This document shows, piece by piece, positions 42,106 through 50,820 of a stretch of DNA of 64,000 nt; position 1 is the stretch's first letter, and every line of letters begins with the position of its first letter. The position numbers were made by a program, and so were the translations under genes. The notes under the pieces are model-generated. The model was not told the DNA's origin, did no database searches, and saw only the letters and a program-made list of their open reading frames with translations. Source of the DNA: Gandjariella thermophila. Lineage in GTDB: Bacteria > Actinomycetota > Actinomycetes > Mycobacteriales > Pseudonocardiaceae. Where the stretch lies: contig NZ_BJFL01000015.1 of assembly GCF_005405885.1 (NCBI RefSeq), forward strand, positions 25,835 through 89,834. The letters are read 5' to 3'.

Positions 42106-43188
42106 GTGCCACTCACGGCCTTAGCAGGCGCCGGCCCAGCGGCCGCCCCGGGAGCGCCGGCGCCGGTCGCCGGCCGGCTCGTCGCCGCGGCGCCGGAACC
42201 GGTGACGCCGAACCCCACCTGCGGCGACGCTCCCGGAACCTGGTGCCAACTGTTCTACGACATGACCCACACCGCGTGGCTCGCGCACCTGGCGCAGGCG
42301 GTGATCACCCCGGCGGTGTCGATCCTCGCCATCGCGGTCGCCGCGGTCCTGCTGCGTTGGCTGACCCACCGGCTGATCTCCCGGATGACCACCGACTTCG
42401 CCGAGGGCCGGGTGCCGGCGCCGCTGCGGCCGCTGCGTGACCGCGCGGCACACCGGCCGCAACGCGGCCCGGTGTCGGCCCGCCGTGCCCAGCGCGCCAG
42501 GACCATCGGTTCGCTGCTGAAGTCGATCGCCACCTTCCTCATCTACGGGGTGGCGTTCCTGCTGGCGCTGTCCAAGGTCGGGATCGACGTCGCACCGATC
42601 ATCGCCTCCGCCGGGGTGGTCGGCATCGCGGTCGGCTTCGGCGCGCAGAACCTGGTGCGGGACTTCCTCTCCGGCATCTTCATGATGCTGGAGGACCAGT
42701 ACGGGGTCGGTGACGTCGTCGATCTCGGCACCGCGTCCGGTGAGGTGGAGAGCGTGGGACTGCGTATCACCAGGGTGCGCGACCTCAGCGGCACGGTGTG
42801 GTACGTGCGCAACGGCACGATCACCGCGGTCGGCAACTCCACCCAGCACTTCGCCGTCGCGGTGGTCGACGTGCCGGTCGCCTACGGCGCGGACGTCGAT
42901 CGGGCCGCGGAGATCGTGCAAACCACGGCCCGGCGCGCGGTCGCCGCGCCACCGCTGGCCGACGACGTGCTCGGCGACATCGAGATGCTCGGCGTGGACA
43001 ACGTCACGCAGGAGGCCGTCCGGCTCCGGTTGACCGTCACCACGAAGCCCGGCAGGCAGTGGGCGGTGCGCCGGGCCCTGACCGCGGAGATCCTTGCCGC
43101 ACTGGAGGACGCCGGTATCCCGGCGCCGCTCACCGGGCTGCTGACCGCGCTGTCCGGCCAGGGCCCCGGGCAGTCCGCCGCGGCCTGA
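42106..43188 (+). CDS. MscS-type mechanosensitive channel
   Basis: The 360-aa protein has an N-terminal Ala/Pro-rich segment and three to four hydrophobic stretches, of which the pore helix reads GVVGIAVGFGAQNLVRDFLSGIFMMLEDQYGVGDVV, the MscS signature. It should release solutes under osmotic down-shock. GTG 42106 is behind GGAGGAGG. Two Cys (PTCGDAPGTWC) flank a likely extracellular loop. Divergent from the BrkB-like gene. Confidence 0.92.
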   Translation: MPLTALAGAGPAAAPGAPAPVAGRLVAAAPEPVTPNPTCGDAPGTWCQLFYDMTHTAWLAHLAQAVITPAVSILAIAVAAVLLRWLTHRLISRMTTDFAEGRVPAPLRPLRDRAAHRPQRGPVSARRAQRARTIGSLLKSIATFLIYGVAFLLALSKVGIDVAPIIASAGVVGIAVGFGAQNLVRDFLSGIFMMLEDQYGVGDVVDLGTASGEVESVGLRITRVRDLSGTVWYVRNGTITAVGNSTQHFAVAVVDVPVAYGADVDRAAEIVQTTARRAVAAPPLADDVLGDIEMLGVDNVTQEAVRLRLTVTTKPGRQWAVRRALTAEILAALEDAGIPAPLTGLLTALSGQGPGQSAAA

Positions 43189-43197
43189 CCTGGCCGC
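43180..43197. terminator. Hairpin at mscS-like gene end
   Basis: GCGGCC-TGACCT-GGCCGC is a perfect 6-bp stem that includes the stop TGA. Confidence 0.35.
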
Positions 43198-43301
43198 ACC
43201 ACCCGGTGAAACTCCACCGCTCCATGCGCGTCGAGCAACCGCCGACCCGCCCGCCGCGTCCCCAGAGCGGTAGTCCACGGATGTCGAGGAGAGGAACTGT
43301 G

Positions 43302-44021
43302 ATGTCGCAGCCGTCCCGGATGCGGGTGGCGCTGGTGCTGCCGGAGTTGCTGGGAACCTACGGCGACCGCGGCAACGCCACGGTGCTGGTGCAGCGGCTG
43401 CGCTGGCGCGGCATCGACGCCGAGATGATCGAGGTGAGCGGGGACACCCCGGTGCCGGCGGACTGTGACATCTACGTCATCGGCGGCGGTGAGGACATCG
43501 CCCAACTCGCCGCGGTGCGGTGGCTGCATCTGCACCCGGGTCTGCAGCGGGCGGTGGCGCGCGGTGCCGTGGTGCTGGCGGTATGTGCCGGATTCCAGAT
43601 CCTGGGCACCAGCTTCGCCGGCACGGACGGCGCCATGCACCCGGGTCTGGGGCTTTTCGACGTGGTGACCCGGCCGCTGTCCCGGCGGGCGATCGGCGAG
43701 ATCGTAGTGGAGCCGGCGCCCGGCCTGGGCATCCGCTCGCTGACCGGGTTCGAGAACCACGGTGGCGCCACCCAGCTCGGTCCGGGCGCCGCGCCGCTGG
43801 GCCGGGTGGTCACCGGGATCGGCAACGGCTTCGACGGCGTGGAGGGCGCGGTGCAGGGCCGGATCGTCGGAACCTACCTGCACGGGCCGGTGCTGGCCCG
43901 CAATCCCGATCTGGCGGACCTGCTGCTGACCTGGGCCGTCGGCCATCCGCTCGCGCCGCTGGTGCTGGAGGAAACCGAGGCGCTCCGACATGAGCGGCTG
44001 CGCCGCACCGCGTCCCGGTAA
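43302..44021 (+). CDS. gatD: GatD-like glutamine amidotransferase
   Basis: The 239-aa class I amidotransferase has the CobB/CobQ-like layout MRVALVLPELLGTYGDRGNATVLVQRLRWRGI, the nucleophile Cys in VLAVCAGFQILGTSF and the His in VGTYLHGPVLARNPDLADLLL. This matches GatD, which with the Mur ligase MurT amidates D-glutamate of lipid II. No murT is next to it, although the two are usually adjacent. ATG 43302 is behind AGGAGAGG; GTG 43299 and ATG 43281 are alternatives. Confidence 0.85.
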   Translation: MSQPSRMRVALVLPELLGTYGDRGNATVLVQRLRWRGIDAEMIEVSGDTPVPADCDIYVIGGGEDIAQLAAVRWLHLHPGLQRAVARGAVVLAVCAGFQILGTSFAGTDGAMHPGLGLFDVVTRPLSRRAIGEIVVEPAPGLGIRSLTGFENHGGATQLGPGAAPLGRVVTGIGNGFDGVEGAVQGRIVGTYLHGPVLARNPDLADLLLTWAVGHPLAPLVLEETEALRHERLRRTASR

Positions 44022-44107
44022 CGTCTCGGTGCGAAGGACGCGAAGGCGCGCTGGCCGGATACCGGTGCCCGGTACCGGACGGCGCGCCACCGGGAGAGTA
44101 TGCGCCG

Positions 44108-45607
44108 GTGAGCAAGGTGCCGAGAGAGTTCGTGGCTGGGCCGGGTCGGTCGCCGGAACCTGGCCTGCTGCCGGGTGCGCTGGTCGGTGCCGGCCGGTAC
44201 CGGCTGCTGGAGGCCCTCGGCACGGATCCGGCTGGGCGGATGGGTTTCTGGCGCGCCCGGGACGGCCAACTGGGCCGGGAGGTCGCGTTGACCGTGCTGG
44301 CCGGTCCGCCGGGGCCGGCGCAGGTGACGCTGGAGCGGGTCACGCGGGCGGCCGGCTTCGTTCACCCCGGGACGGCGCGCATTCTCGACGTGCTGGCCGT
44401 GGGGGAGGGCGTCGCGGCCGCCGAACCTGTCGCCGGGATCGTCGCCGCCGCGTGGACGCGGGGCCAGCCGGTGCGCGGGCCGGTACCGGTGGCCCAGGTG
44501 GGCCGGTTGATGGCGCCGCTGGCCGCGGCCGTGGCGGCGGCGCACCAGGCCGGCCTGGTGCTGGGATTGGACGGGCCGCGGCGGCTCCGGGTGGCTCCGG
44601 AGGGTGGGTTGCGGCTGGCCTTTCCCGGTCCGCCGCCGGGGCTGGGCGCACGGGACGACATCGTCGGCCTGGGCGGGTCGCTGTACCTGCTGCTCACCGG
44701 GTACTGGCCAGGGCCGGCCGTCGCGGCGGAGGCCGTGGGGTTGCCGCGCGACGAGCGGGGGGCCGTACCGCCGCCACAGGCGCTGGTCGCCGGGGTGCCG
44801 GCGGCGCTGTCCGGGTTGGCGTGGCGATGCGTGCACGAGCCGGACACGTTGACCGCCGCCGCCGTGGCAGCGGAACTCGAGGCCCTGGCCGCGGGCGCCG
44901 GCGAACGGCAGGGTGAACCGGATCGCGAACCCACCACCGTCACCATCGCCGCCGCCGAACCGTCGGCCGGGGACGCCGGCGAGGGCGACGAGAACGGCGC
45001 CGAGGAGGTCCGGCCGGCCCGCCGCCGCTCCGTGGTCGGCATGGTGTTGCTCACCGTCGCCACCCTGGCCGTCGCCGCGTGGGTCGGTGACCAGGTGCTC
45101 GGCTACTTCACCGTGGCCCACACCAAGACGCCCGACGTGCAGCCGGCGCGGGCGGTACCGGCGCCGCCGGAACGTGTCCAGCCGACCGGTGTGGTGGTCT
45201 ACAACGTCGCCGGCGACGCCGACCGCGCGGACACCGCGAACCGGGCTATCGACGGCGACCCGACGACGGGTTGGCGCACGGACAACTACTTCCAGAACTT
45301 CCCGATCTTCAAGCCGGGCATCGGGCTCGTGGTCACCTTCCCGCGCACCGTGACGCTGAACCAGGTGACCATCACCTCGCCCAGCGGCGGCGCCACCGTG
45401 GAGATCCGCACCGCACCATCGGACAACCCCGACCTGGACCAGACCAACGCCATCGGGCAGGCCACGCTCGCCCCCGGAGACACCCGCATCCCGCTGCAGA
45501 AACGCGCGCCCACGCAGCGCATCCTGGTGTGGATCACCGGCTTGGCCGGGGGCGGTGACCGCTGGTCCGCCGAGATCGACGAACTCGCGTTCACCGCGAC
45601 GCGGTAG
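44108..45607 (+). CDS. Membrane pseudokinase with extracellular discoidin-like domain
   Basis: The 499-aa protein has an N-terminal kinase-like fold (GAGRYRLLEALGTDPAGRMGFWRARD, residues about 27-52) but the catalytic Lys is replaced by Thr (VALTVL), HRD is missing (GLVLGLDGPRRLRV) and DFG is absent. One transmembrane segment (about residues 308-330) leads to an extracellular C-terminal domain like F5/8-type C (AIDGDPTTGWRTDNYFQNFPIFKPGIGLVVTF). The same order occurs at the C-terminus of mycobacterial MviN/MurJ. It is probably a scaffold for envelope synthesis; inference only. GTG 44108. Confidence 0.75.
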   Translation: MSKVPREFVAGPGRSPEPGLLPGALVGAGRYRLLEALGTDPAGRMGFWRARDGQLGREVALTVLAGPPGPAQVTLERVTRAAGFVHPGTARILDVLAVGEGVAAAEPVAGIVAAAWTRGQPVRGPVPVAQVGRLMAPLAAAVAAAHQAGLVLGLDGPRRLRVAPEGGLRLAFPGPPPGLGARDDIVGLGGSLYLLLTGYWPGPAVAAEAVGLPRDERGAVPPPQALVAGVPAALSGLAWRCVHEPDTLTAAAVAAELEALAAGAGERQGEPDREPTTVTIAAAEPSAGDAGEGDENGAEEVRPARRRSVVGMVLLTVATLAVAAWVGDQVLGYFTVAHTKTPDVQPARAVPAPPERVQPTGVVVYNVAGDADRADTANRAIDGDPTTGWRTDNYFQNFPIFKPGIGLVVTFPRTVTLNQVTITSPSGGATVEIRTAPSDNPDLDQTNAIGQATLAPGDTRIPLQKRAPTQRILVWITGLAGGGDRWSAEIDELAFTATR

Positions 45608-45718
45608 CGGCTACGTTCTCTCCGTCGTGCCCGGAGCCGACGGCTCCCTCGCGCTTTCCGCGCTGTTCAGCGCGCTCGGGGTCGCCCCGATCCGGCTGCT
45701 GTGCGTCGGCTGGCCGCC

Positions 45719-45850
45719 TCAGCTCTCCCGCGGTTCCTCGGTGGTGGTCGCACCGCGGGCGAGACGCGTCCGAGCCCAGATCGTCAAGCCGGCCGCGAGG
45801 GCGAACCCCGCGACGGTTTCCACGGCCAGCGCAGCGGCCACTGTGGCCAT
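45719..45850 (-). CDS. 43-residue membrane peptide
   Basis: The frame starts at ATG 45850, seven bases after a perfect AGGAGG. It encodes a 43-aa peptide with one hydrophobic segment (VAAALAVETVAGFALAAGLTIWA) and a polar end (RTRLARGATTTEEPRES). The excellent ribosome site supports a real gene. No family recognised. Confidence 0.6.
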   Translation of the reverse strand: MATVAAALAVETVAGFALAAGLTIWARTRLARGATTTEEPRES

Positions 45851-46396
45851 TGTTCGCCTCCTGACAAAACAACGCGACGTCATGGTGATTCGGGAGAGCG
45901 TGTCGCGCCTGAGGCGATTTCGGCAGACCTGCCTTGTCGTCCACGGTGCCCCGTGCGATCGGAACCCGATCGCCGTGTGGTGCTCTCCCACCGGGTACAT
46001 CGCCAGCCGGGCCGGCGGGTATTTCGTTCGCGACCGCCCCGGCGCCTATGAGCTGTGCCACGGTTTCCGGCCTGCGCCGCCCGTTCGCCCAGACAGCCAC
46101 CGGAACAGCCTTCCGATGCGGCGCTCTGCGTACGGCCACGCTGAACCGTTGTGGTGGTCGGCGGCGTAACTGGCTCGATGTGGTGGGGGTTCGCCGACGG
46201 GACCGGGTTGCTGTTCTCGGTGCATGGTCGTGGCTTCGCTGCCGCGGCGTCGCTGCCGTGTTTCCGCGCTGCCGTGTTTCCGCTGTCGTAACGGCGTTTC
46301 GCGGTCCCGCGCACGCGCCGTCACGCCGGTCGGGGCGGGTGACGCCCCGCCGTTGGCGGGCCACCAGGCCAGCGACGCACAGGTAAGGAGCCGAGG
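45851..46396. other. Long intergenic region upstream of sedolisin gene
   Basis: About 545 bp without a convincing gene. It contains the 16-bp tandem repeat at 46251-46282 and likely promoters for the flanking divergent genes. TAAGGAG precedes the sedolisin ATG. Confidence 0.4.
46251..46282 (+). repeat. Two tandem copies of CGCTGCCGTGTTTCCG
   Basis: Two perfect head-to-tail 16-bp copies (46251-46266, 46267-46282), preceded by a partial GCTGCCG and followed by a partial CTGTCG. They lie 115 bp before the sedolisin start. Confidence 0.75.
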
Positions 46397-48034
46397 ATGA
46401 AACCACGCCTGCGCACCATCGGGGCGATCATGGCCCCGCTCGCGGTGGTCGGCACCGTGGTGGCGATCACCCAGTCCGCCGATGCGTCGCCCGGGCAGCA
46501 GCCGAGGGCGGCGTTATCCGGGAACATGCTTCCCGATCTCGCTCAGACACAGCGGATGGGCGACGTGCCCGACACGCAACGGATGTCGGTCGCGATCAGT
46601 CTCGCCCCGCGGAACCAGGCCGACCTGGACCGGTTCGTCGCCGAGGTGAGCGATCCCGCGTCACCGAACTACGGGCACTACCTCACCTCGCGGCAGTTCG
46701 CCGCCCGCTACGGCGCCGCGAAGGAGCAGGTGGACAAGGTCAGCGACTACCTGCGCGCGGGAGGGCTGTCGGTCGACTCGGTCAGCCCGAACAACCTGAT
46801 CATCGAGGCGAGCGGCCCGGCGAGCGCGGTCGAGCAGACGTTCGCCACCCACCTCTCCGACCGCTACGACGCCCGCACGAAGCAACACTTCTACGCCAAC
46901 GACAGCGAGCCCTCGCTGCCCGCGGACCTCGCCACCGGCGTGGTCGGCGTCGCCGGCCTGGACAACCACGCCCGGTTCCGGCACCCGTCCCTGCGGCCCG
47001 CCGCGGCGGCCCCGCAACGCCCGGGGTTCACCCCACCGCAGTTGCAGGGCGCCTACGACGTGCCCGCCACCAAGGCCGACGGCGCCGGCCAGAAGATCGC
47101 GCTGTTCGAGCTGGACGCCTTCCAGCAGGCCAACATCGACACGTTCGACAAGCAGTTCAACCTGCCCGCGTCGAAGCCGAAGGTGCAGAAGGTGGACGGC
47201 GGCGTGCAGCTCGGTGAGGGGCAGACAGAGGTCGAGCTGGACATCGAGACGATCCAGGCGGTCGCGCCGAAGGCCCAGCTCACCGTGTTCGAGGCGCCGA
47301 ACACCGAGAAGGGCGCCATCGACGAGTACGCGGCCATCGTGAACAGCGGCATCCCGGTGGTGTCGATCAGCTGGGGCGCTCCCGAGCAGGCGAACTCCGC
47401 CGCCTCCCTGAAGGCGCAGCACGCGCTGTACCAGCAGGCCGCGGCGCAGGGGCAGAGCATGTTCGCCGCGTCCGGCGACAACGGCTCGGACGACGCCGGC
47501 AACGGCGGCAAGTCGGTGGACTACCCGGCCAGTGACCCGTTCATCACCGGTACCGGCGGCACCCACCTCACGGTGAATCAGAACAACACCTACGGCGGCG
47601 AGACCGGCTGGGTCGGTGCCGGCGGCGGTAGCTCCGCCCTCTTCAACGTGCCGAACTACCAGGCCAACCTGCCGAACAACGCGGCGCGTAAGCGGATGGT
47701 CCCGGACATCGCCGCGGACGCCGATCCGGCCAGCGGCATCGTGGTGTTCAGCGCCGGCAAGCTGCAGGTCGTCGGCGGCACCAGCGCGGCGGCGCCGCAG
47801 TGGGCGGGCCTCGCCGCACTGTTCAACCAGACCGCGGCGGCCAAGGGCAAACCGCGGCTCGGCTTCGCGAACCCGACCCTGTACAAGCTGGCCGGCTCGG
47901 CTGGCGGGACGACCGCGCTGCACGACATCATCGGCGGCAGCAACGGAGCGTTCACCGCGGTGCGGGGTTACGACCAGGTCACCGGTCTGGGCAGCTTCGA
48001 CGCGGCCAAGTTCATCGCCGCCCTGCGCGGGTAA
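46397..48034 (+). CDS. Secreted S53 family serine-carboxyl peptidase (sedolisin)
   Basis: The 545-aa precursor has a signal peptide (IGAIMAPLAVVGTVVAITQSADASPG), a kumamolisin-type activation prodomain (residues about 45-190, SVAISLAPRNQADLDRFVAEVSDPASPNYGHYLTSRQF) and the catalytic domain. Glu and Asp lie in QTEVELDIE, the oxyanion Asp in AASGDNGS, and the Ser in GGTSAAAPQWAGL (Ser463). The C-terminal calcium site is DIIGGSNG. The enzyme is an acid-active endopeptidase released by self-cleavage. RBS TAAGGAG. Confidence 0.95.
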   Translation: MKPRLRTIGAIMAPLAVVGTVVAITQSADASPGQQPRAALSGNMLPDLAQTQRMGDVPDTQRMSVAISLAPRNQADLDRFVAEVSDPASPNYGHYLTSRQFAARYGAAKEQVDKVSDYLRAGGLSVDSVSPNNLIIEASGPASAVEQTFATHLSDRYDARTKQHFYANDSEPSLPADLATGVVGVAGLDNHARFRHPSLRPAAAAPQRPGFTPPQLQGAYDVPATKADGAGQKIALFELDAFQQANIDTFDKQFNLPASKPKVQKVDGGVQLGEGQTEVELDIETIQAVAPKAQLTVFEAPNTEKGAIDEYAAIVNSGIPVVSISWGAPEQANSAASLKAQHALYQQAAAQGQSMFAASGDNGSDDAGNGGKSVDYPASDPFITGTGGTHLTVNQNNTYGGETGWVGAGGGSSALFNVPNYQANLPNNAARKRMVPDIAADADPASGIVVFSAGKLQVVGGTSAAAPQWAGLAALFNQTAAAKGKPRLGFANPTLYKLAGSAGGTTALHDIIGGSNGAFTAVRGYDQVTGLGSFDAAKFIAALRG

Positions 48035-48061
48035 CCCACCGAGTCGCCATGCCGGCTCGGC

Positions 48062-48085
48062 CCGCCGCGAGAGCCCCTGCGGCGG
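48062..48085. terminator. Hairpin after sedolisin gene
   Basis: CCGCCGC (48062-48068) and GCGGCGG (48079-48085) form a 7-bp stem between convergent genes. Confidence 0.45.
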
Positions 48086-48145
48086 CGTGACCGGCCTGGC
48101 GCCGGCGGCGCGGGCGGTGTGCGCAACGGCCGCCGCCCGCGCCGG

Positions 48146-49693
48146 TTACCCGCTTCCGCGCGTGCTGGTGGCGAGCACCCGGATCCGCTCGGCGAGCTCG
48201 CGGGCCTCCCGGGAGTTCGCGTACGGCGGGCAGTTCAGCGTCGCGTGGATCGCGGCCAGCTTGGCGCCGAACTGCGCGGGGCGACGGTCCTCGGGCGCGG
48301 TGACCACCGGTTCCAGGTCGGCGCCCGCGGCGTCCAGCGCGTGGTCGATCAGGTGGGCGGCGGTCATCTCCAGCCGGGTCGACGCCTCGCCGCCGTACCG
48401 GCGGTTCCGCTCCGCCGTCGACGGGTAGAGCCGCAGCGCCCGCTCGGCCGCGCGCACGGCCAGCTTCGGCATGCCGAGCTGCACGTAGGCGCCGGCGTTG
48501 CAGAACGCCTGCCGTGCCTCGTCGAAGCCGAACTCGCCGCCGACGACGTCGTGCAGCTCGTCGGGCGCGGCGGGCAGGTCCCGGGTCCGGTGGCCCATGG
48601 TGATCACGCGTTCGGTCTCGGCGCGGTTGCCGAGATGCGCCCAACCCCGGCTCTCGATGTTGCACAGCCGGACGAAGCCGGTGCCGCCCCGCAGGTAGTC
48701 CCGGCCGGCCCTGGCCAGTTGCACCGACTCGCGTGCCCGGCCGGACCAGAACGCGATGAGCGCCTGGGTGCCACGCAACCAGGCGCGCAGCCCGCGATGG
48801 CCGATGATCTCCGCGTACGCCCAGGCCGCGTTCGCCTGCTCCACGGCCGCGTCGTGGCAGCCCAGCTCCAGGCTGGCGCTGGCGAGCAACCCGCACGCCT
48901 GGCCGGCGAGCAGGTAGAGGTGGGTCTGCTGGGCCGGGCGGGAACGCCGGGCCAGCAGCCGGTACACCCGGTCCCGCAGCCGGATCAGCTCGGTGAAGAT
49001 CTCGCCGGGGTCGACCAGGATGTAGCGGCGGGCCAGTTCGGTGGCGTCGTGGTCGAGCTGCTCCAGGGTGACCGGGCCGACCTCGGTGACCTCGGCCCAC
49101 TCGGCGTGCTCGCCGGACACGTGCGCCGCCGCGCGGATCGCCGCCGGCGTGAGCGCCACCGGTGCCAGGGCGGCCGGGCCGAGCGGTGCGGGGCGGGGCG
49201 CCGGCCCGGGAACCTCCGGACCCGAACCCTCCGGTCCGGGGTCATCGGCATGCGATGCGTGGTGTTCCGTCTCGTCCGGGACACCGATCCAGGTGGTGAC
49301 GAGGTGGCCGAGCACCAGCCGGTCGGACTCCGGGACCAGCGGCCACTCGTCCGGACCGAGCAGGTCGCCCGGCCGCGCCCCATACACCTGGGCGAGTAGC
49401 GCCAGCACCCGCACCGTCGGGCGGCTACCGCGTTGCGGCCAGGCCTCGTAGTCGCTGATCCGCTTGCCGGTGAGCGGAGCGCGGTCACCACCGCGCAGCG
49501 CGGTGCACCGGGCCGCCACCTCGTCCTGGGAAAGGCCGTGGGCGTACCGCCAGGCCTGGCGCGGGTTGAACCGCCACCTCCGGACCATCTCGGCGGCGAT
49601 CTCGGCGATGCCGCGACCACTGGCGAGCATCTCGTGCCGCAGCCGCTCCCGCTCCGGCTTGCTACCCGACTTCATCCCACCGGAGCGCGTCAT
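48146..49693 (-). CDS. XRE-type regulator with TPR-like C-terminal region
   Basis: The 515-aa protein (ATG 49693 behind GGGAG) has an N-terminal helix-turn-helix-type region (RRWRFNPRQAWRYAHGLSQDEVAARCTALRGGDRAPLTGKRISDYEAWPQRGSRPTVRVLALLAQVYG) and a long helical C-terminal region like those seen in actinobacterial developmental or metabolite regulators (HLYLLAGQACGLLASASLELGCHDAAVEQANAAWAYAEIIGHRGLRAWLRGTQA). A Pro/Ala-rich linker joins them. The pattern is common in Pseudonocardiaceae and Streptomyces; target unknown. Confidence 0.82.
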   Translation of the reverse strand: MTRSGGMKSGSKPERERLRHEMLASGRGIAEIAAEMVRRWRFNPRQAWRYAHGLSQDEVAARCTALRGGDRAPLTGKRISDYEAWPQRGSRPTVRVLALLAQVYGARPGDLLGPDEWPLVPESDRLVLGHLVTTWIGVPDETEHHASHADDPGPEGSGPEVPGPAPRPAPLGPAALAPVALTPAAIRAAAHVSGEHAEWAEVTEVGPVTLEQLDHDATELARRYILVDPGEIFTELIRLRDRVYRLLARRSRPAQQTHLYLLAGQACGLLASASLELGCHDAAVEQANAAWAYAEIIGHRGLRAWLRGTQALIAFWSGRARESVQLARAGRDYLRGGTGFVRLCNIESRGWAHLGNRAETERVITMGHRTRDLPAAPDELHDVVGGEFGFDEARQAFCNAGAYVQLGMPKLAVRAAERALRLYPSTAERNRRYGGEASTRLEMTAAHLIDHALDAAGADLEPVVTAPEDRRPAQFGAKLAAIHATLNCPPYANSREARELAERIRVLATSTRGSG

Positions 49694-49981
49694 CTCGACT
49701 CCCGCCACCCTCCGCATGGTCAGCATCACGGTCCGGGGCGACTCACTGTAGCGGAGCAGCACCTGGAAGTGTGTGTTGCCCGACACATCAACGTCGCTCG
49801 AGTGGTCGCACAGCCACGCGCCGCAGACGGCATCCGGAAACTCCGCCGAAAAATCCGCTCCGCCGGGAATCCGTACCGCCGCGTGGGGTGCCAGCCTCAC
49901 CGCGGGCCGGCGACATCGGAATCGTGCTCCGGGCGATCGCTCGAGCCGGCCGCTCGTCCGGGTCACGGCGGAGGGAGAGAC

Positions 49982-50659
49982 ATGGCGACGGGCCACGAGG
50001 GGGCCCCGCGGGTCAGCGGGTACCGGCGTCGCGGTGCGACCGCCGCGGCGAGGTGGGCCCGCAGCGGCCGCGACGGGCAACGCCACCTCTTCCGCGGGGT
50101 GCGCGGCCGCTGGCCGCGCGCGGTGTGCGGTTACGGTGCGCCGCACGCCGATGTCCACCCGCGCGATCCCGGGCCCCGGTGCTGGTCATGCCTGCTGGTG
50201 GAGCGAACGATGTGGGGAAGGGTGAGGTCGATGGCGGGTGCCGCCGACGCTGCCGGCTCAACGGCACCGGTCGACTCCTCCGATTCCGTCGAGGGTGCGC
50301 TGCGCGAGTTGGTGGCGCGCGGATTCCACTTCGTGCACCCGCGCGACGGCTCCGGAGAGTTGGTCGCGGTGATCGGCGTACGCCCGCACCACGGGGTGGT
50401 GGACGTGCTGCGCCTGCACGCCGAAGACGACGCCACGGCATGCCGGATGCCCGGTGGCGAGCCGGACGTCCTGGCGCCGCGCAGCACGCTGTGGCAGGTC
50501 AGCGGTGCCGCGCGGGAGGTGCTGCGGCAACTGCTCGCGCTGCCCGAGCGGCTGCCCGCGGCCGCCCCGGACGACCGCGGGGAACGCGTGGCGCGCGGCT
50601 GCTGGGTGCCGGTGTCCGCCGGCCGGTTCCGCTGGCTGGCGAGCGTGCCCGTGCGGTGA
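49982..50659 (+). CDS. Zinc-motif protein, possible fusion of two small proteins
   Basis: From ATG 49982 (behind GGAGGGAGA) the frame codes 225 aa. Residues about 30-75 contain His and Cys in the order H-W-C-C-C (HLFRG, WPRAVCG, CWSC), like a small zinc-binding protein. From about residue 84 it continues as a separate-looking module (VEGALRELVARGFHFVHPRDGSGELVAVIGVRPHHGVVDVLRL) of unknown function. An internal ATG at 50231 has its own ribosome-like site, so two products are possible. No function assigned. Confidence 0.55.
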   Translation: MATGHEGAPRVSGYRRRGATAAARWARSGRDGQRHLFRGVRGRWPRAVCGYGAPHADVHPRDPGPRCWSCLLVERTMWGRVRSMAGAADAAGSTAPVDSSDSVEGALRELVARGFHFVHPRDGSGELVAVIGVRPHHGVVDVLRLHAEDDATACRMPGGEPDVLAPRSTLWQVSGAAREVLRQLLALPERLPAAAPDDRGERVARGCWVPVSAGRFRWLASVPVR

Positions 50660-50820
50660 GCCGCCGCCGGTTCCCGCTGGTGTTCCTGCCCGCAGCGGAT
50701 GCGTGCCACCCGCGAGTGTGAGACGGTCGGTGGGCGATCCCGGTGCTCGCGGTGTCTCGCCAGGGGATCCGGGTACCGGGGATGGTGTGGACCGACATCG
50801 TCCAAGTGGGAGCCGTCCCG

